Shown in pieces: positions 10,950 through 22,997 of a DNA stretch of 64,000 nucleotides. The stretch covers positions 124,001-188,000 of the forward strand of contig KV918761.1 of the NCBI GenBank assembly GCA_002049455.2, written 5' to 3'. Position 1 is the first letter of the stretch. Each line of letters begins with the position of its first letter. The position numbers were made by a program, and so were the translations under genes. The notes beneath the pieces were generated by a model, which was not told where the DNA came from, searched no databases, and saw only the letters and a list, made by a program, of their open reading frames with translations. Source of the stretch: Porphyra umbilicalis. Its lineage: Eukaryota; Rhodophyta; Bangiophyceae; Bangiales; Bangiaceae.

Positions 10950-11678
10950 TGTGACGGTCCGTCACACGGCCCCCACACTCCGGGATCCAGATTCCCCGGA
11001 AATATGCCCCACTGACGCATATTTCAAATTGTTCCGTTGGCGACCCACTTGTACTCATCTCGTGGCTCACCAACCACAACTGCAATTCCAATACTTCCCT
11101 GGGATTCATAACCCCCTCGAGCGGGCCCCTACTTAAGGGCCTAATTTTGTGTAAACCCCACTTGGATTATCGACTTATGTTACTTTGTGCCCCTGACTCC
11201 GGGGCGCCGCGAGGGTGTCACGTAGCACCCTTCCCCCCCGCCTCTACTCAAGGCGGTATTCGAAGGTTCGGCCGTCCTGCGGGTTATGAGCCCAGTGGGC
11301 CCTGAGAGAGGGCTTTTCCTGGGTCCTTTGAGGGTGTCTGAGGAGGGTTTTCCGAGGGTCCTTTGAGGGAGTCTGGGGAGGGTTTTCCGAGGGTCCTTTG
11401 AGGGTGTCTGAGGAGGATTTTCCGAGGGTCCGAGGGGAACGGACGGGATAAGAGGGTGAGGCGTGAGTGTCGCCTCGAGGCCTTCGACGCGGGCAAGTAA
11501 ACTTCCGGTCACACAACTCGTGTTTGTCGCTCGGGGCGCCTTCCCCCGGTCGACGCCGTGCGTGTGTGCTCTTCGGGGTTTCCTTCCGGGGCGGGTATTC
11601 CCCGACAGGACTCTTCGGCGACACGGTTTGGCTCGCCCTCTTCCCAACTGGGTGGGGTGGGCTGAGCGTGTTGTCACA
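10950..11678 (+). repeat. 5' LTR of the Ty3/gypsy element (729 bp)
   Basis: Begins TGTGACGGTCCGTCACA, itself a short palindrome, and ends GTTGTCACA. It contains three copies of a 35-bp tandem unit (GGGTCCTTTGAGGGTGTCTG...) at about 11305-11435, whereas the 3' LTR has two. This one unit exactly accounts for the 35-bp length difference between the LTRs (729 against 694). A related, more diverged LTR stands alone in reverse orientation at 50641-51414. Confidence 0.95.
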
Positions 11679-11680
11679 TT

Positions 11681-11695
11681 TGGTGGAGCAGCAGG
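11681..11695 (+). promoter_or_regulatory. candidate primer-binding site
   Basis: TGGTGGAGCAGCAGG starts two bases after the LTR end. It begins with the TGG expected for pairing with a tRNA CCA end. The matching tRNA was not identified. Confidence 0.6.
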
Positions 11696-11839
11696 GGAGG
11701 AAGGCAACTCAACTTTCCTCGGGGTGGTGGCGGTGCGCCAACCCGCCTCGGGGGGAACCTAGTTGGTCCTCCTCCCCTTGGTGCCTAGCGCTGCGGGCGG
11801 TGCCCCGCAACGCCAGGTTTGGCTGAGTCCGGCCGGGTC

Positions 11840-14096
11840 GATGGCCGAGGGGGGGGGGAATGGAGACCCCCCTGGTGTCTAGGTGCCTGGTGCCGGGGCG
11901 GATGAGATTACCCCCCCCGGAGGCGGATCGTCGGTTGACGATCGCCACACCAGTGCCGGCACCACGGATGCGGGTGCCCGCCCGGCGCGGACTTTGTTCC
12001 AACCCTTGCCCCCGGGCCTCGATCCGACTGGGACTCGCCCCCCGGCAGGCGCCCCCTCGGGTAGTACTCACCCCGAGGCGGTCCTGTCGGGTTCTGACAC
12101 TCATTTCGGCGTAGGACAGCTGCCCGACGTTACCACGTGGGGCGGTGGGTCTGTGCCACCACCGGCACGGGAACCTGTGGGTGGGAGCTCTAGTCGTGCT
12201 CCCCCAGGTTCACGGAGTGCCAAGGGTGCCCCGGCGCTTGAACACGGCTCCGGGACCCACGGTATCGGTCGCCCGGCCCTCGGGCCCGGTGGGAGATCCC
12301 CTCTTGGTGCTTGGGAGGGGGGGGCGATGCCAGGATCGGCACGGGAGCCTGCAGGCGGGAGCTCTAGTCGTGCTCCTCCAGGCTCACGGGGTGCCAGGGA
12401 TGGCCCGGGTCTCGAGTGGCGAGACGCCGTGGCCGAGGTCGTTCGGTCCGAAGTTACCCGATCGCTAGTTACGATGTTGAGGGGCTCTACGCCCAGGCCC
12501 GCTGAGCGGCGGGGCCGAGCCCGACGCTCTGCTCATCGGCGCCGACGCGACAACTCGTCGTCGTCGTCGACCACTGACGTCTCCCGCTCGGGGGACGAGT
12601 CAGCAGTTGCGGCCCTACTTGGTGAGTTCCGTGCTACCCCCCCGCCGTCGACGGTGAGGGAGGGCACTCGGGGTATTGACTCGAGGGCCCAACCGACTCC
12701 TGACTCGGCGGAGGGTGTGCAAGGCGGGGGAGCGGCGCGAGAGTTACCCCGGGGTATTGACCCGGGGTTCCCGACGCACTTCTCCTCCGCGACCGGTCCA
12801 GAGGCTGGGGGGTGGCCTACTCAAACCACCCCGACACCCCCAACTCGGGTGGTGCCGCCCAAGATTGTGGTGAACCACCCGTACTACCGGGTGATGTTCG
12901 ATTGTGAGACCTACGCGCTAGACAACAAGTCGGTTGCCTACACGCGGCGCCAGGCCCGTACTCTGGCCCGGCGCAAAAAGGAGGTAGCTCAGTCCTTCGG
13001 GGTAAACGACGAGTGGGATGGTTCCCCCCCGGCCAAGGTCTTCCAGTTCTTGCGCAAGTTTGCCAAGGCCTGTGACGACAACAACCTCTCCGAAGGCGAA
13101 GCCTTCTACGTCCTTCAAGACTTTACGAAGGAACCTCTCAAGTCAGAGGTGATGATGGTTATGCCAACTCGCCGGGCGGGTAACCCCGGCGAGGTCACTT
13201 CATACTTGGATCTCATCAACTGGATGATTAGGCGTCACGTCGACGAGGCCTCGGTGGCTACTCTAGTCGAGACCCTGAACGTCGCGGTCCAACGGGACGA
13301 CGAGGACGAGTTGTCCTTCGCCGAGCGCCTCCGCCGCCTCAACACCGAGTGCGGGTTCATGTCCGGGGAGGGCGCCCTCAAGGGGCGCTTTGTGGAAGGT
13401 GTCCACCGCGCGGCGCGCGCCACTGTGCGCGAGCGCAACACCCCCGGCATGACTATGGCGGAGCTGGCTCGCGTCGCCCAGACTAAGGGCGACGAACACC
13501 GCTGGCTACGACTTGAGCAGCACAAGGAGCGGACCAAGGAGCGAGAAGCGCTTGCGGAGGAGGCCCGTCTCCGGCGGCAAGCTCGTGCGGCCGCCCTTCC
13601 CCGGATCACTGGGGGGACGCGGGGTTACCAACCGCGGAACGCCCCTGTCCGGACCGTCGGGTCCGTGGGTGCCCCCAGTCCGGGCCCCCGGTACGATGGG
13701 TCCCGACCCAAGACTCCGGGCGGCTCGACTCCCGGGGGCAACGACAACTCGCGCTACCGCTCCCGACCGAGGGATGGGCCTTCCCGACCCAAATCCCGGT
13801 CGGAGGAGTACCCTTGCTGGCAGTGTGGCAAGGTTGGCCATTGGGCCGAGGTGTGCCCCGACTCGGACGCACGCCTACGCGACCGATTGGCCATAGCCAG
13901 TCGGTGGTCCCCACTCGGGACGTCCTCGGGCTCCCGCGATACCCCGCGAGCGGGCCGGCGAGTAGCCGTTGCCACTCCCCACGAGGACGCCAGCTCAAGC
14001 GGCGAGGAATTGACCCCGCTTGAGAAGGGGGAACCGCAGACCGAGCCCGAGTGCGGACCCCCCACCCCCTCAGAGTCCGAGGAGGGAAACGAGTAA
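11840..14096 (+). mobile_element. gag region of the Ty3/gypsy element
   Basis: Encodes the structural Gag protein that forms the virus-like particle and binds RNA. The N-terminal third (to about base 12850) is a low-complexity Gly/Pro/Ser/Thr-rich stretch with a repeated motif around GSSSRAPPGSR (two copies about 190 bases apart). From about 12860 to 13550 comes a Retrotrans_gag-type capsid domain, with a segment W-DGSPPAKVFQFLRKF and an ending like FAERLRRLNTECGF. After a basic, Arg-rich linker there is one CCHC zinc knuckle, CWQCGKVGHWAEVC (about 13814-13855). The end overlaps the start of pol in another phase, as in elements that use ribosomal frameshifting between gag and pol. Confidence 0.9.
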
Positions 14097-17000
14097 CCAC
14101 CGGTGTTGGGCCCTCCCCGCGGCACCCGGTGGACCCAACCCGGGACGTGGATAAGATGCCAGTACGCATCCTATCCCGACCCAAGGGGATCCGCCCCCGG
14201 GACGCACCCCTCCCGAAGGGGGTAAGCGGCCAGAATGTGGTGGCCATCCTGACGGGGTCCAACTACCAGATGGCCAGTCGCGTCTGGCTGGACGCGGGGC
14301 GTGAGCTAGCCCTCCGCGTCATAGTCGACACGGGGTCGTGTGTCTCCCTAGTGCGGGAAGCGCTACTCCCCCCGGAGATGGAGGTGGCGCCCTTAGACGC
14401 GGCGACCGCCCAGTTGTTTGACGTGAATGGGGGACTCCTCCTCATCACGGGCACCGTGACTCTTACGGTGCGAGTCGGCACTTACTCCACCCCAGTCACG
14501 TGTGGGGTAGTGCCGGCCATGTCGGTCCCCCTACTCCTAGGGACCGACTACACGGACGTCCATGTCCCCAACATCTGCGGGCCCAAGGGGTACATCCGGT
14601 TACTAAACGGATGTAGGGTCCCCATCCTCCGTCGGGGTAAGACGGTGTCGTATGCCCGGGCGGACCAACCCCAGTCGGGGACCGCTAGTGAGGCGGACAC
14701 CAAGGTGCACCTAGCACGCGAGGTGGTTATACCCCCGAGGTCCCGGGGATACGTCCCAGTACAGACGTCATTCCAAGGGAATGGGGTCATCACCCAGCGC
14801 CATCGGGTGTATGAGTGCCACCGCGTGCATGTTGGAACTGGCACCATGGACTGCACCGCCAACCAGACGTGGTGGGTGGAGGTAACCCATACGGGGAACA
14901 CGAGTAAGCGACTCCCCAAGGGTATGGTCATGGGGCATATGTCGGCCTACTCCGGTACGGTAGCCGCCATATCCCGAGAGGACTGGGCTGCACTCAGCCC
15001 CAGTCCGACCACCGCGCCCGACGCAACGGACCCCGTGGAGGAGCCCCACGTTCATACTTCGAACGTGCCCGAGGGGCTGCGGCCTCAAATGCTCGCCCTA
15101 CTGGAGAAGCACCGAGCCCTCTGGAGTGGGCACTTGGGCTCCATCAAGGCCACGAAGCACCGGATCGAGTTGAAGCCGGGCTCCAAGCCCGTCCGGCTCA
15201 ACCCCTACCGGATGGGTCCCCGAACTAGGGAACTCATCAAGGCCCAAGTCGACCGAATGCTCAAGCTCGAAGTTATAGAGCCCAGCCAGAGTGAATGGGC
15301 TAGCCCGGTGGTACTCATCCCGAAGCCCGATGGGAGTCCTCGGTTCTGCATCGACTATCGGCAGTTGAACGAGCGCACAGTACGCGACTCGTATCCACTA
15401 CCCCGGATGGACGACTGCCTCGATTCCTTAGGGGATGCACAGTTCTTCTCCACGTTGGACTGCAACGCGGGGTACTGGCAGATCCCCCTAGCCGAGGAGG
15501 ATAAGCCGAAGACGGCATTCACTTGCCACTGCGGGACGTACCAGTGTACGCGTCTTCCGTTTGGCCTGTGCAATGCCCCTGCCACTTTCCAGCGGGCTAT
15601 TGACATGATCCTATCCGGAGTCAGGTGGCAGAATGTGCTCGTCTACTTAGACGACCTCATCATCTTCTCCGCCGATGCCGAGTCGCACCTGTTCCACTTG
15701 GACACGGTGCTCACCTTACTCGGGAAGCACGGGGTCACTCTCAAGGCACAGAAGTGCCACCTCTTTACTAATGAGGTGGAGTATCTTGGCCATGTAGTAC
15801 GGCCAGGACGCTTGAGTGTGAACGAGAAGAACCTCAAGGCCATCAAGAAGGCCAGCTTTCCCCAGACCCAAACCCAAGATATGAGTTTCCTGGGGATGTG
15901 CAATGTCTACCGTCGGTTCACGGTAGACTTCTCTAAGACCGCGAAGCCGCTGAACATTTTGAACAGCGTATAGCTTCCGAAGCGGTTGAGTCCCCCTACT
16001 CCGGAGGAACAGAACGCGCTCGACAAACTACGCGAACAGCTATGCCACCCGCCCATCGTTGCGATCCCGCGCAAGGAGGGGAAGTACATCATCGATGTGG
16101 ACGCTCGCCACGACCAGCTAGGGTGCTGCCTACTACAGCAGCAACCCGATGGCAAGTACCTGCCCGTAGGCTACTTCAGTAAGGGCCTACTACCGGCGGA
16201 GGAGAACTACACCGTCACCGAGATTGAGGGACTAGGTGTGGTGTGGGCGGTCGGTTTACTACGACCGTACATCGAAGGCACCAAGTTCCTCATCCGGTGT
16301 GACCACAAGGCCCTGAAGTGGATACTAACCACGACGGCCTGCACCAACAATCGACTCAATCGTTGGCGCATCCTCCTCTCGGAGTTCGACTATGATGTGG
16401 AATACAAGCTTGGCCCCCAACATGCGGTGGCCGACGCTCTATCCCGCATCCCGACTGAGGGGCTGGACACGGGACCCATCTCCCAGGAGATCCCCACAGT
16501 CGGGGTGACCACTCGATCGGGGGCGGTACTCGACCTTCGACTCCCCGAGAACAGGGAGACTGCCCGCATACTCCTGGGCGAACTAGTCCAGAAGCAGGCG
16601 GCAGACGAGTTCTGTCAGGGGGTCAAGAAGTTACTTGACACCCCCACGCCCACGCGCTTCTACTAGAACGCGGACGGGTTGTTGTGTCGTCGCGGACAGC
16701 GCGAGGGGACCCAGCAGGTACTGGTCCCCCAGTCCCTAGTCAAGGACGTATTACGGGCGCAGCACTCCTCCCCCTTGGCTGCGCATCCAGGTGGGACGCG
16801 CATGTACCAGACCCTGCGGGACCAATACTACTGGCCCTCGCTGGCGATGGATGTGTTCGGGTGGGTGGCCGCTTGCCCCACCTGTGCTAAGAACCGGCTC
16901 ATGGGTACGCAGAGTAAAGCGTTCATGAGGTTGTTCCCCGCGACGGAACCCTTCGCAGCGCTGGCCATTGACTTACTTGGCCCCCTGCCCAGGACCCCCG

Positions 17001-18050
17001 AAGGATATGAGTATATCCTAGTTATTTGTAACCAATTTACGAAGGTTACTCGGGCGGTCCCGCTTCGAGACATCACGGCTCTGGATGATCTCAGCGCATT
17101 CCTCGACACGTGGGTTGCTAGCTATGGGATCCCCGTTTCAGTTCTATCGGATAACGGACCCCAATTTGCTGCCGTACTCTGGCAAGGGGTGCTCAAGACC
17201 CTGGGTATTGACACTAACTATGCCACCCCTTACCACCCACAAACTAATGGGCAGGTCGAACGGTTTAATAAGACCTTAGTTAAGCAACTACGCCACTACG
17301 TAAGTGACCACGTAGTTACGTGGTCCCGATACTTAGGCCTGGTAGTAACGGATTACAATTCGCAAGTGCATAGTAGCACCGGGCAGATCCCCTTTGCGTT
17401 CGTAAGCCCCCGACGGCTTACTCCCGTGGCCCTCGAGCGACTTACAGCGGGTACCGACACCGGGGAAATAGTAACCCCCGGGCGAGCCAAGGAGAATTTC
17501 CTCCAGCGCCTGGACTCCCTTATCCCCCTAGTACGGGAGACCATGGAGAAGGCACAGGCCCGGTACAAACGAGCATTCGACAAGCGCGTGCAGACTCGCC
17601 GCGAAGCGCTCCAAGTCGGAGACTGGGTATTCGTGAACTCGCACGAGAACCAGGGGGGTAAGCTCGTCTTCAAGACACTGGGACCCTACCAGATCCTGAA
17701 GACAGACGGGCGTCGGCTTACCATCAAAAGTGACGATGGTATCCGGACCATCAATGGGATCCACGCCACCCGGGCCCCGGAACCACCCGAGGGGGACCCG
17801 GCGTGGGCGCGGGCACTGGCCGCGTGGCGGGTCCCGTCCCTCCCCTCATCGGCCAGTAAACCGATTGAGGCTGTCTTCGACCGCTTTGTCGGACAGGGGT
17901 ACGATGACCAAGAGCGACTCATGCTCAAGGTCAGGTGGTTCGGGTATGGACCCTGGGAGGACTCCTGGCACTATGTGGAGGACCTCTCGGCTGAGAAGAT
18001 CCGCCAGCACTGTGTGCGGCACCGGCTCACAATGAGAGGAAGGGTATAAA
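14050..18050 (+). mobile_element. pol region: protease, RT, RNase H, integrase, chromodomain
   Basis: Domains in order: aspartic protease with VIVDTGSCVSLV (about 14.3 kb) and LLLGTDY; reverse transcriptase from about 15.1 kb (EPSQSEWASPVVLIPKPDGS, then FCIDYRQLN, then the catalytic VYLDDLIIFS near 15.65 kb); RNase H near 16.0-16.45 kb (IDVDARHDQLGCCL, ADALSRIP); integrase from about 16.7 kb with a zinc-binding N-terminus (CPTC), catalytic-core signatures AIDLLGPLP, LSDNGPQF and NGQVERFNKTL, and a C-terminal chromodomain-like end near 17.87-18.03 kb (LMLKVRWFGYGPWEDSWHYV). The chromodomain would direct integration toward particular chromatin. The domain order and the terminal chromodomain place the element near the chromovirus branch of Ty3/gypsy. 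The frame is broken about twice. Confidence 0.93.
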
Positions 18051-18186
18051 ACAACTAACAACCCCCAGTACGGGGTACCCCTCGCACACACCCCCGACAA
18101 TAGATCCAACCCAACTAGGGACAAGCCCACCGGGGGCCGGGTCGCGCCTCACTGAGCGCCCCGGCGCCCCACTCAAACCTGGGTAC

Positions 18187-20490
18187 CTACTCCCTACCCG
18201 GCGAGTGCGGGCGGTCGTCGCGGACGTACCCCCCAAACTGGTCGTAACCCGAATGGTCCGGGTACTCCTGGGCCGACCCTCGGTCCGAGGGGCCCGGCCC
18301 CCACGACGAGCGCGGCACCCTACTCGGTGCCGCCCCCGCCGCGGAGTACCCCCCACCAGTGGAGGGGTAGCCGCCCCCATGATAGGGCGCGGCTGATCCC
18401 GCAGGCTCCCCGGCGTACGGGACCCGACTGGGGCCCCCGCCCGCCGAAGTCCCGGCGGGCCCAGCCGCCACCCGCTGGCCATGCCCCTCCAAGCGGGAGG
18501 CCACCTGGTACCCGATGGCCTCTGAGGTGGTGTCCACCAGGAACTGCGCGGCTGCGGCAGACCGGGGGGACGAGGAGTCCCGCAGTACGGACCCCGCCGC
18601 CCGGGTGACCCACGCCAGGGTGTCCACCAGGGAGGCAACTATTGCCTCCCCATGGGCCACCCTCAGCGCCCCCGCCGCACGTGGGTAGGTGGTCGCCAAG
18701 GCGTGGGCGCACCGCGGGGTGAGGTACCCCCAGCCGAGGCTCTGCCCAGCCCCAAGGGGCGGGCAGTACGGCACCCCCGGCGGGGCAAACGTCGGACGGC
18801 CCGACCGCCCAGCGGGGGATGCCCCCGCCCGGGTGGTCCGCCGGACAGCGCCTCCACGAGCCGGGGGGCGCTCGGCAGTACCTCGGGTACGCTTGCGCTG
18901 CTGGGGGGCACTGGCCCCCGGCGCACCCCAACCCGAGTTGGGCAGGGGCGACGTCGCCGTTACCCCCGCCGAGTAGGGGTAGGCCAAGTCACCCAGGCCC
19001 TCACGGAGGCCTATGCGCCCGGCCACCAGGCGTGTGTCACAGTGGACAAACGCCCGAGGCGCCTCGCCCTCCTCCCCGCCAACTCGGCGGGCCAGGTAGG
19101 GCCCGGCCGCCTCCCAGTCCAAGGACTGGTGAAGGTCCAGCAACTCGCTGAGGTAGGCGTGCGCGTCCGGGCCGGCCCCCTCCGCCACGTTGGCGAGGCG
19201 GAGCCCCACCAGACGCCCCACTATGGCGGCTGGCAGGTGCCACAGGTACCCCCTAGTCCGAGCGGAGGCATACCACACCCCCACTACCTCCAGCACCCAC
19301 TGGGTAGCGAGGATGGCCGCCGCCGCGGTAGACTCCCCCCGGCGGAGCGCAGTGCCAAAGAAGGCCACTATGCGCGGCATCCGGGCCGGGAACCCGAAGG
19401 GCACCTCCATGGCCGACCACCAGGACGGCGTCGGGACGTAGTATGCCCGCCGCGTCGAGGTGTGGACCTGGGAACTCTCCACTTGAGAGGCCCGCACCAG
19501 GATGCCCGACGCGTCCCGCACCCGGCGTTCGGTGCGGGCGTCCTGGTGGTGGAAGTGGGGGTTCGTCTCCCCCAAGTACGGGGCGGAGCAACACGCCCAC
19601 TCCCACGCCACGACGGGCGGCACGTCGTCGGCGGTGGCCCCGTCCAGAACATTGGACAGGCGCGCGGCCACGCGCTCCACCCACGGCGCGTCCCCCGCCT
19701 CCTGTAGGGCGGGGAGGTCCGTGGCCACCCCGGCAGGCAGTTCGTACTACACGGGGTGGCGCGCCAGCCAGCGCTGCCAAGCCAGGCCCTGCTTGGGCAG
19801 CGGGATCGCCGAGTGAAGCGCCCGCAAGCGGCACTCCCCCATCTGACTGGGGGCAGCCGGGGGCGTCCACTGAACCAATGCCCCCGGCTCCGCAAGCCCC
19901 GCCTCCCCCACTGCCGGTAGGCGCTCCCGGCGCGGCACCGGCGGGGGGGACTCCTGCTCCATTGGAGCATCCCCCGCCTCGCCCGGCTCCGCTGCCGCCG
20001 CCGGGGGAGTGGCCCGCCGGCTGGGCGGCAGCGGCACGCGCGCCGCCACCGCGCGGGACCCGACCGCGTCCTCCCCGGCCGACCGCGTCGGCGCACTTGA
20101 CGCGCGGGAGGCCGACGCCGACCCCGCCGACGACTTGGACCGGCGGGGGGGGGGCGGCGGTTGAGTTGCTTGACTCCCCGCCGCCGACGACTCCCGGCTC
20201 GGGGGCGCGGCGTTGGGCTGGCGCGCCCGGCGGTCTGCCCTGCCCCGGGACGCCGCCACGGCCGCGCCACTTGACTTGGTGGCGCCGGCCGGCGTGGCAG
20301 TTGCCGACGCCGCCGCCCCGCCAACCCGCGGGGTGGCCGCCGTCGAGGCCTTGGCCTTCGGGGCGCCCATACTCCCCGGCGCCCCGCCCACCCGCGGGGA
20401 CCCCGCCGCAAGGCTGCCCGACTTGGCCGTGGCCGACGCCGGCGTCCCACTCGGCGCCGGCGTGGCGCGCCCCGCATTTGGGGAAGCCAT
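18187..20490 (-). mobile_element. antisense accessory frame of the Ty3/gypsy element, function unknown
   Basis: Between the integrase/chromodomain end and the 3' LTR, the minus strand carries a long coding-like region (about 770 codons in all, broken about once). It starts at an ATG at 20488-20490. The first third is Ala/Pro/Ser-rich and disordered in appearance (MASPNAGRATPAPSG...). The middle third is globular-looking, with many Trp, Tyr and Phe residues: GVATDLPALQEAGDA, VAWEWACCSAPYLG, NPHFHHQDARTERRVRDASG, PTPSWWSAMEVPFGFPARMP, FVHCDTRLVAGRIGL. A Gly/Ser/Arg-rich tail follows. I do not recognise the fold. Antisense frames in this position are known from some plant Ty3/gypsy elements (for example Grande, RIRE2 and Retand types). 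A region at about 58.4-59.95 kb in a second Ty3/gypsy relic shows similar motifs in the same position and orientation. Confidence 0.7.
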
Positions 20491-21118
20491 CTCCTCGGTC
20501 GGCGCCACTGCAGTCGACCGCGAGGAGGCAATAGCGCCGCGCCCGAGTAAGGGGGGCGGCGAGGGGGAGGGGGTTGCCCCGCGCGGTGAGTAACGCGGGG
20601 GGAGGCTCTCAACTTGAGTAGCGGTGGAAGGGGGGACGGTGACGGTCGGCCGTGGACGGCGTCCCCGTCTAACCCCCGCCTACCCCCTTTTTATGAGCCC
20701 CTGTGTGGGGACAGGGGCCCTTACCCCGGGCCCCCTCAGTTCCACCCCGCGGGCCACTCCCCCTGGACGACTCCACAGGGGGGGGGGCGCGCGACAGCCC
20801 CCCAGGTGGGGGGGGCGGGCGGATGCCATACTGGGCACCCGCCCCCCTGTTGGCCCGCCGGGCACGGTTAGCGGGCCCGCGCCGGACACACGGCAGCACC
20901 CCTGGCTCCCGCGGCCGAGCCCACCATACGGCAACGGCGCGTACCCCCTTGCCCCGGCGGGGGGCGCCCCCACGATCCGGAAGCGCCATCGCTGGCGAGG
21001 ACCGGGGCAGCACCCGGACCCCACACTGGGGAGCCCGGCGGCTAGCTGTCCTGGCCCGCCCGCCCCACTCGGGCGGGTCCGCCCCCCCTGGCTCTGGGCC
21101 GCCGGGACGGCGACCCCT

Positions 21119-21132
21119 TTAGAAGGGGGAAA
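21119..21132 (+). promoter_or_regulatory. polypurine tract before the 3' LTR
   Basis: TTAGAAGGGGGAAA runs directly into the TGTGACGG start of the 3' LTR. A purine-rich tract here primes plus-strand DNA synthesis in LTR elements. Confidence 0.85.
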
Positions 21133-21826
21133 TGTGACGGTCCGTCACATGGCCCCCACACTCCGGGATCCAGATTCCCCGGAAATATGCCCCACTGACG
21201 CATATTTCAAATTGTTCCGTTGGCGACCCACTGGTACTCATCTCGTGGCTCACCAACCACAACCGCAATCCCAATACTTCCGTGGGATTCATAACCTCCT
21301 CGAGCGGGCCCCTACTTAAGGGCCTAATTTTGTGTAAACCCCACTTGGATTATCGACTTATGTTACTTTGTGCCCCTGACTCCGGGGCGCCGCGAGGGTG
21401 TCACGTAGCACCCTTCCCCCCCGCCTCTACTCAAGGCGGTATTCGAAGGTTCGGCCGTCCTGCGGGTTATGAGCCCAGTGGGCCCTGAGAGAGGGCTTTC
21501 CGTGGGTCCTTTGAGGGTGTCTGAGGAGCGTTTTCCGAGGGTCCTTTGAGGGAGTCTGGGGAGGGTTTTCCGAGGGTCCGAGGGGAACGAACGGGATAAG
21601 AGGGTGAGGCGTGAGTGTCGCCTCGAGGCCTTCGACGCGGGCAAGTAAACTTCCGGTCACACAACTCGTGTTTGTCGCTCGGGGCGCCTTCCCCCGGTCG
21701 ACGCCGTGCGTGTGTGCTCTTCGGGGTTTCCTTCCGGGGCGGGTATTCCCCGACAGGACTCTTCGGCGACACGGTTTGGCTCGCCCTCTTCCCAACTGGG
21801 TGGGGTGGGCTGAGCGTGTTGTCACA
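21133..21826 (+). repeat. 3' LTR of the Ty3/gypsy element (694 bp)
   Basis: Nearly identical to the 5' LTR, with about ten substitutions and two rather than three copies of the internal 35-bp unit. It ends in TTGTCACA and is followed at once by AAGAG, the second copy of the target duplication. Confidence 0.95.
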
Positions 21827-21831
21827 AAGAG

Positions 21832-22481
21832 GACAGCGTCAGCGTGGGAGCGTGGTGGTCTCGGAGCTGCGGCGGGCGAGGAAAAGAGGCATTGTCATGG
21901 ACGATCATCAGAGAGGGAGCGGTGGTGGGGCGACGAGGACGGTCAAGTCACGGGGGGATGTGGGCCTGACCGATTACCCTCCATGGAAAATCAGCCAGCG
22001 GGAACGCTCAAGATCGGCTTCTCAGCCATCCGTTCTACGCTGGAAGGCAATCTCGCGGCACCGCGGGGCCCGGTTTAAAGAAACATTTGGCTGCGAATGG
22101 GCCGGCATTGGTCGGACGGACGATCGCTATGTGAAACAAACCGACACCGCCCCAGATCTCTTCCCATTGTCGCCCTCGGCTGTTGGGAAAGCCCAAACTC
22201 CGTCCTTCCAACTCGGAAAGCAATTGTTGACGATGGAATGGATCGACGAAGGGGAAAAGGTGGCGGACTCAGCAGAACTCTTTACTCGCGCTGCCGCGCA
22301 GGCGTGCTTTTCCCTGGCGTTCCGTTGACTTTCTGAAGCTAGCTTCGGCCAGACCTGATTCCCCAGACACCAGACAAGATGGGAGTCGTCATGATCGGTC
22401 AGCAGCCATAAACTGTTAGGCCGCACGCCATGGTCCAGAGGACATTCTCCTGCAAGCTACGGCGAACCACGCGCAGACTGC
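21832..22481. other. intergenic; nothing recognised
   Basis: About 650 bases between the LTR element and the pogo-type transposon. Short frames exist on both strands but none has a recognisable domain. The region ends in the TA (22482-22483) duplicated by the pogo-type element. Confidence 0.5.
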
Positions 22482-22508
22482 TACAGTCTATATCCGGTTA
22501 TATACGCT

Positions 22509-22539
22509 CCAGTTATATATCAGGGTGATATATAACTGG
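22509..22539. repeat. subterminal palindrome of the pogo-type element
   Basis: CCAGTTATATATCA, a 3-base spacer GGG, and TGATATATAACTGG form a perfect inverted repeat. Half of the motif (GGGTGATATATAACCGG) recurs beside the right terminal repeat at about 26213-26232, so this is probably a transposase-binding or hairpin site of the element. Confidence 0.75.
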
Positions 22540-22997
22540 GAGATTCTCGATAGACATTCTCTACTCGATCAGTAGCCAATCTCGATCGTCATCTGGCATA
22601 CAGTCGGCAAAAAGCCCAATCCGGAGGAATTGAATTACGATGATCAAGGGGGTACGAACCTGTGCCCCAATGGGCCCCACCCCAGTCGTGGACCCCATCG
22701 TCGTGGGCCCCACCGTCGTCAGCGCGACCACCGTCGTCACGGCTGCACACGGTCCGCCACTGGTGTGCCCGCCTTTGTGGACAGCGCGTTGCTCTGCACT
22801 GCCGAGGACCCGAGACCGTGTCTTCCAACCTCCCATCTCTACCCTGTGAACGGTGGTAGACGGCTCACTTTTCTTCGCTCCTGTACCCTGTACCAGGGTG
22901 GGTGATTTCATGCGTGTGCGAGTAGCGTGGTGAACGCGGTGACTAGAGGTTGTTTTCTTTTCTTTTCATCGTCCCCGTTTGTTTTGGGCGCACTCCA

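Larger units (their letters stand above)
10950..21826 (+). mobile_element. Ty3/gypsy LTR retrotransposon with an antisense accessory frame
   Basis: A 10.9-kb element bounded by two direct LTRs (10950-11678 and 21133-21826), each starting TGTGACGG and ending TTGTCACA. It is flanked by a perfect 5-bp duplication AAGAG (10945-10949 and 21827-21831). After the 5' LTR and two bases comes a primer-binding-type sequence. A polypurine tract precedes the 3' LTR. In between lie gag, then pol in the order protease, reverse transcriptase, RNase H, integrase and a C-terminal chromodomain-like segment, which is the Ty3/gypsy order. After that comes a large frame on the opposite strand. The LTRs differ at about ten positions in 694 shared bases plus one 35-bp repeat unit, so the insertion is fairly young. 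The coding parts are broken at roughly three or four places, so this copy looks inactive. Confidence 0.95.
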
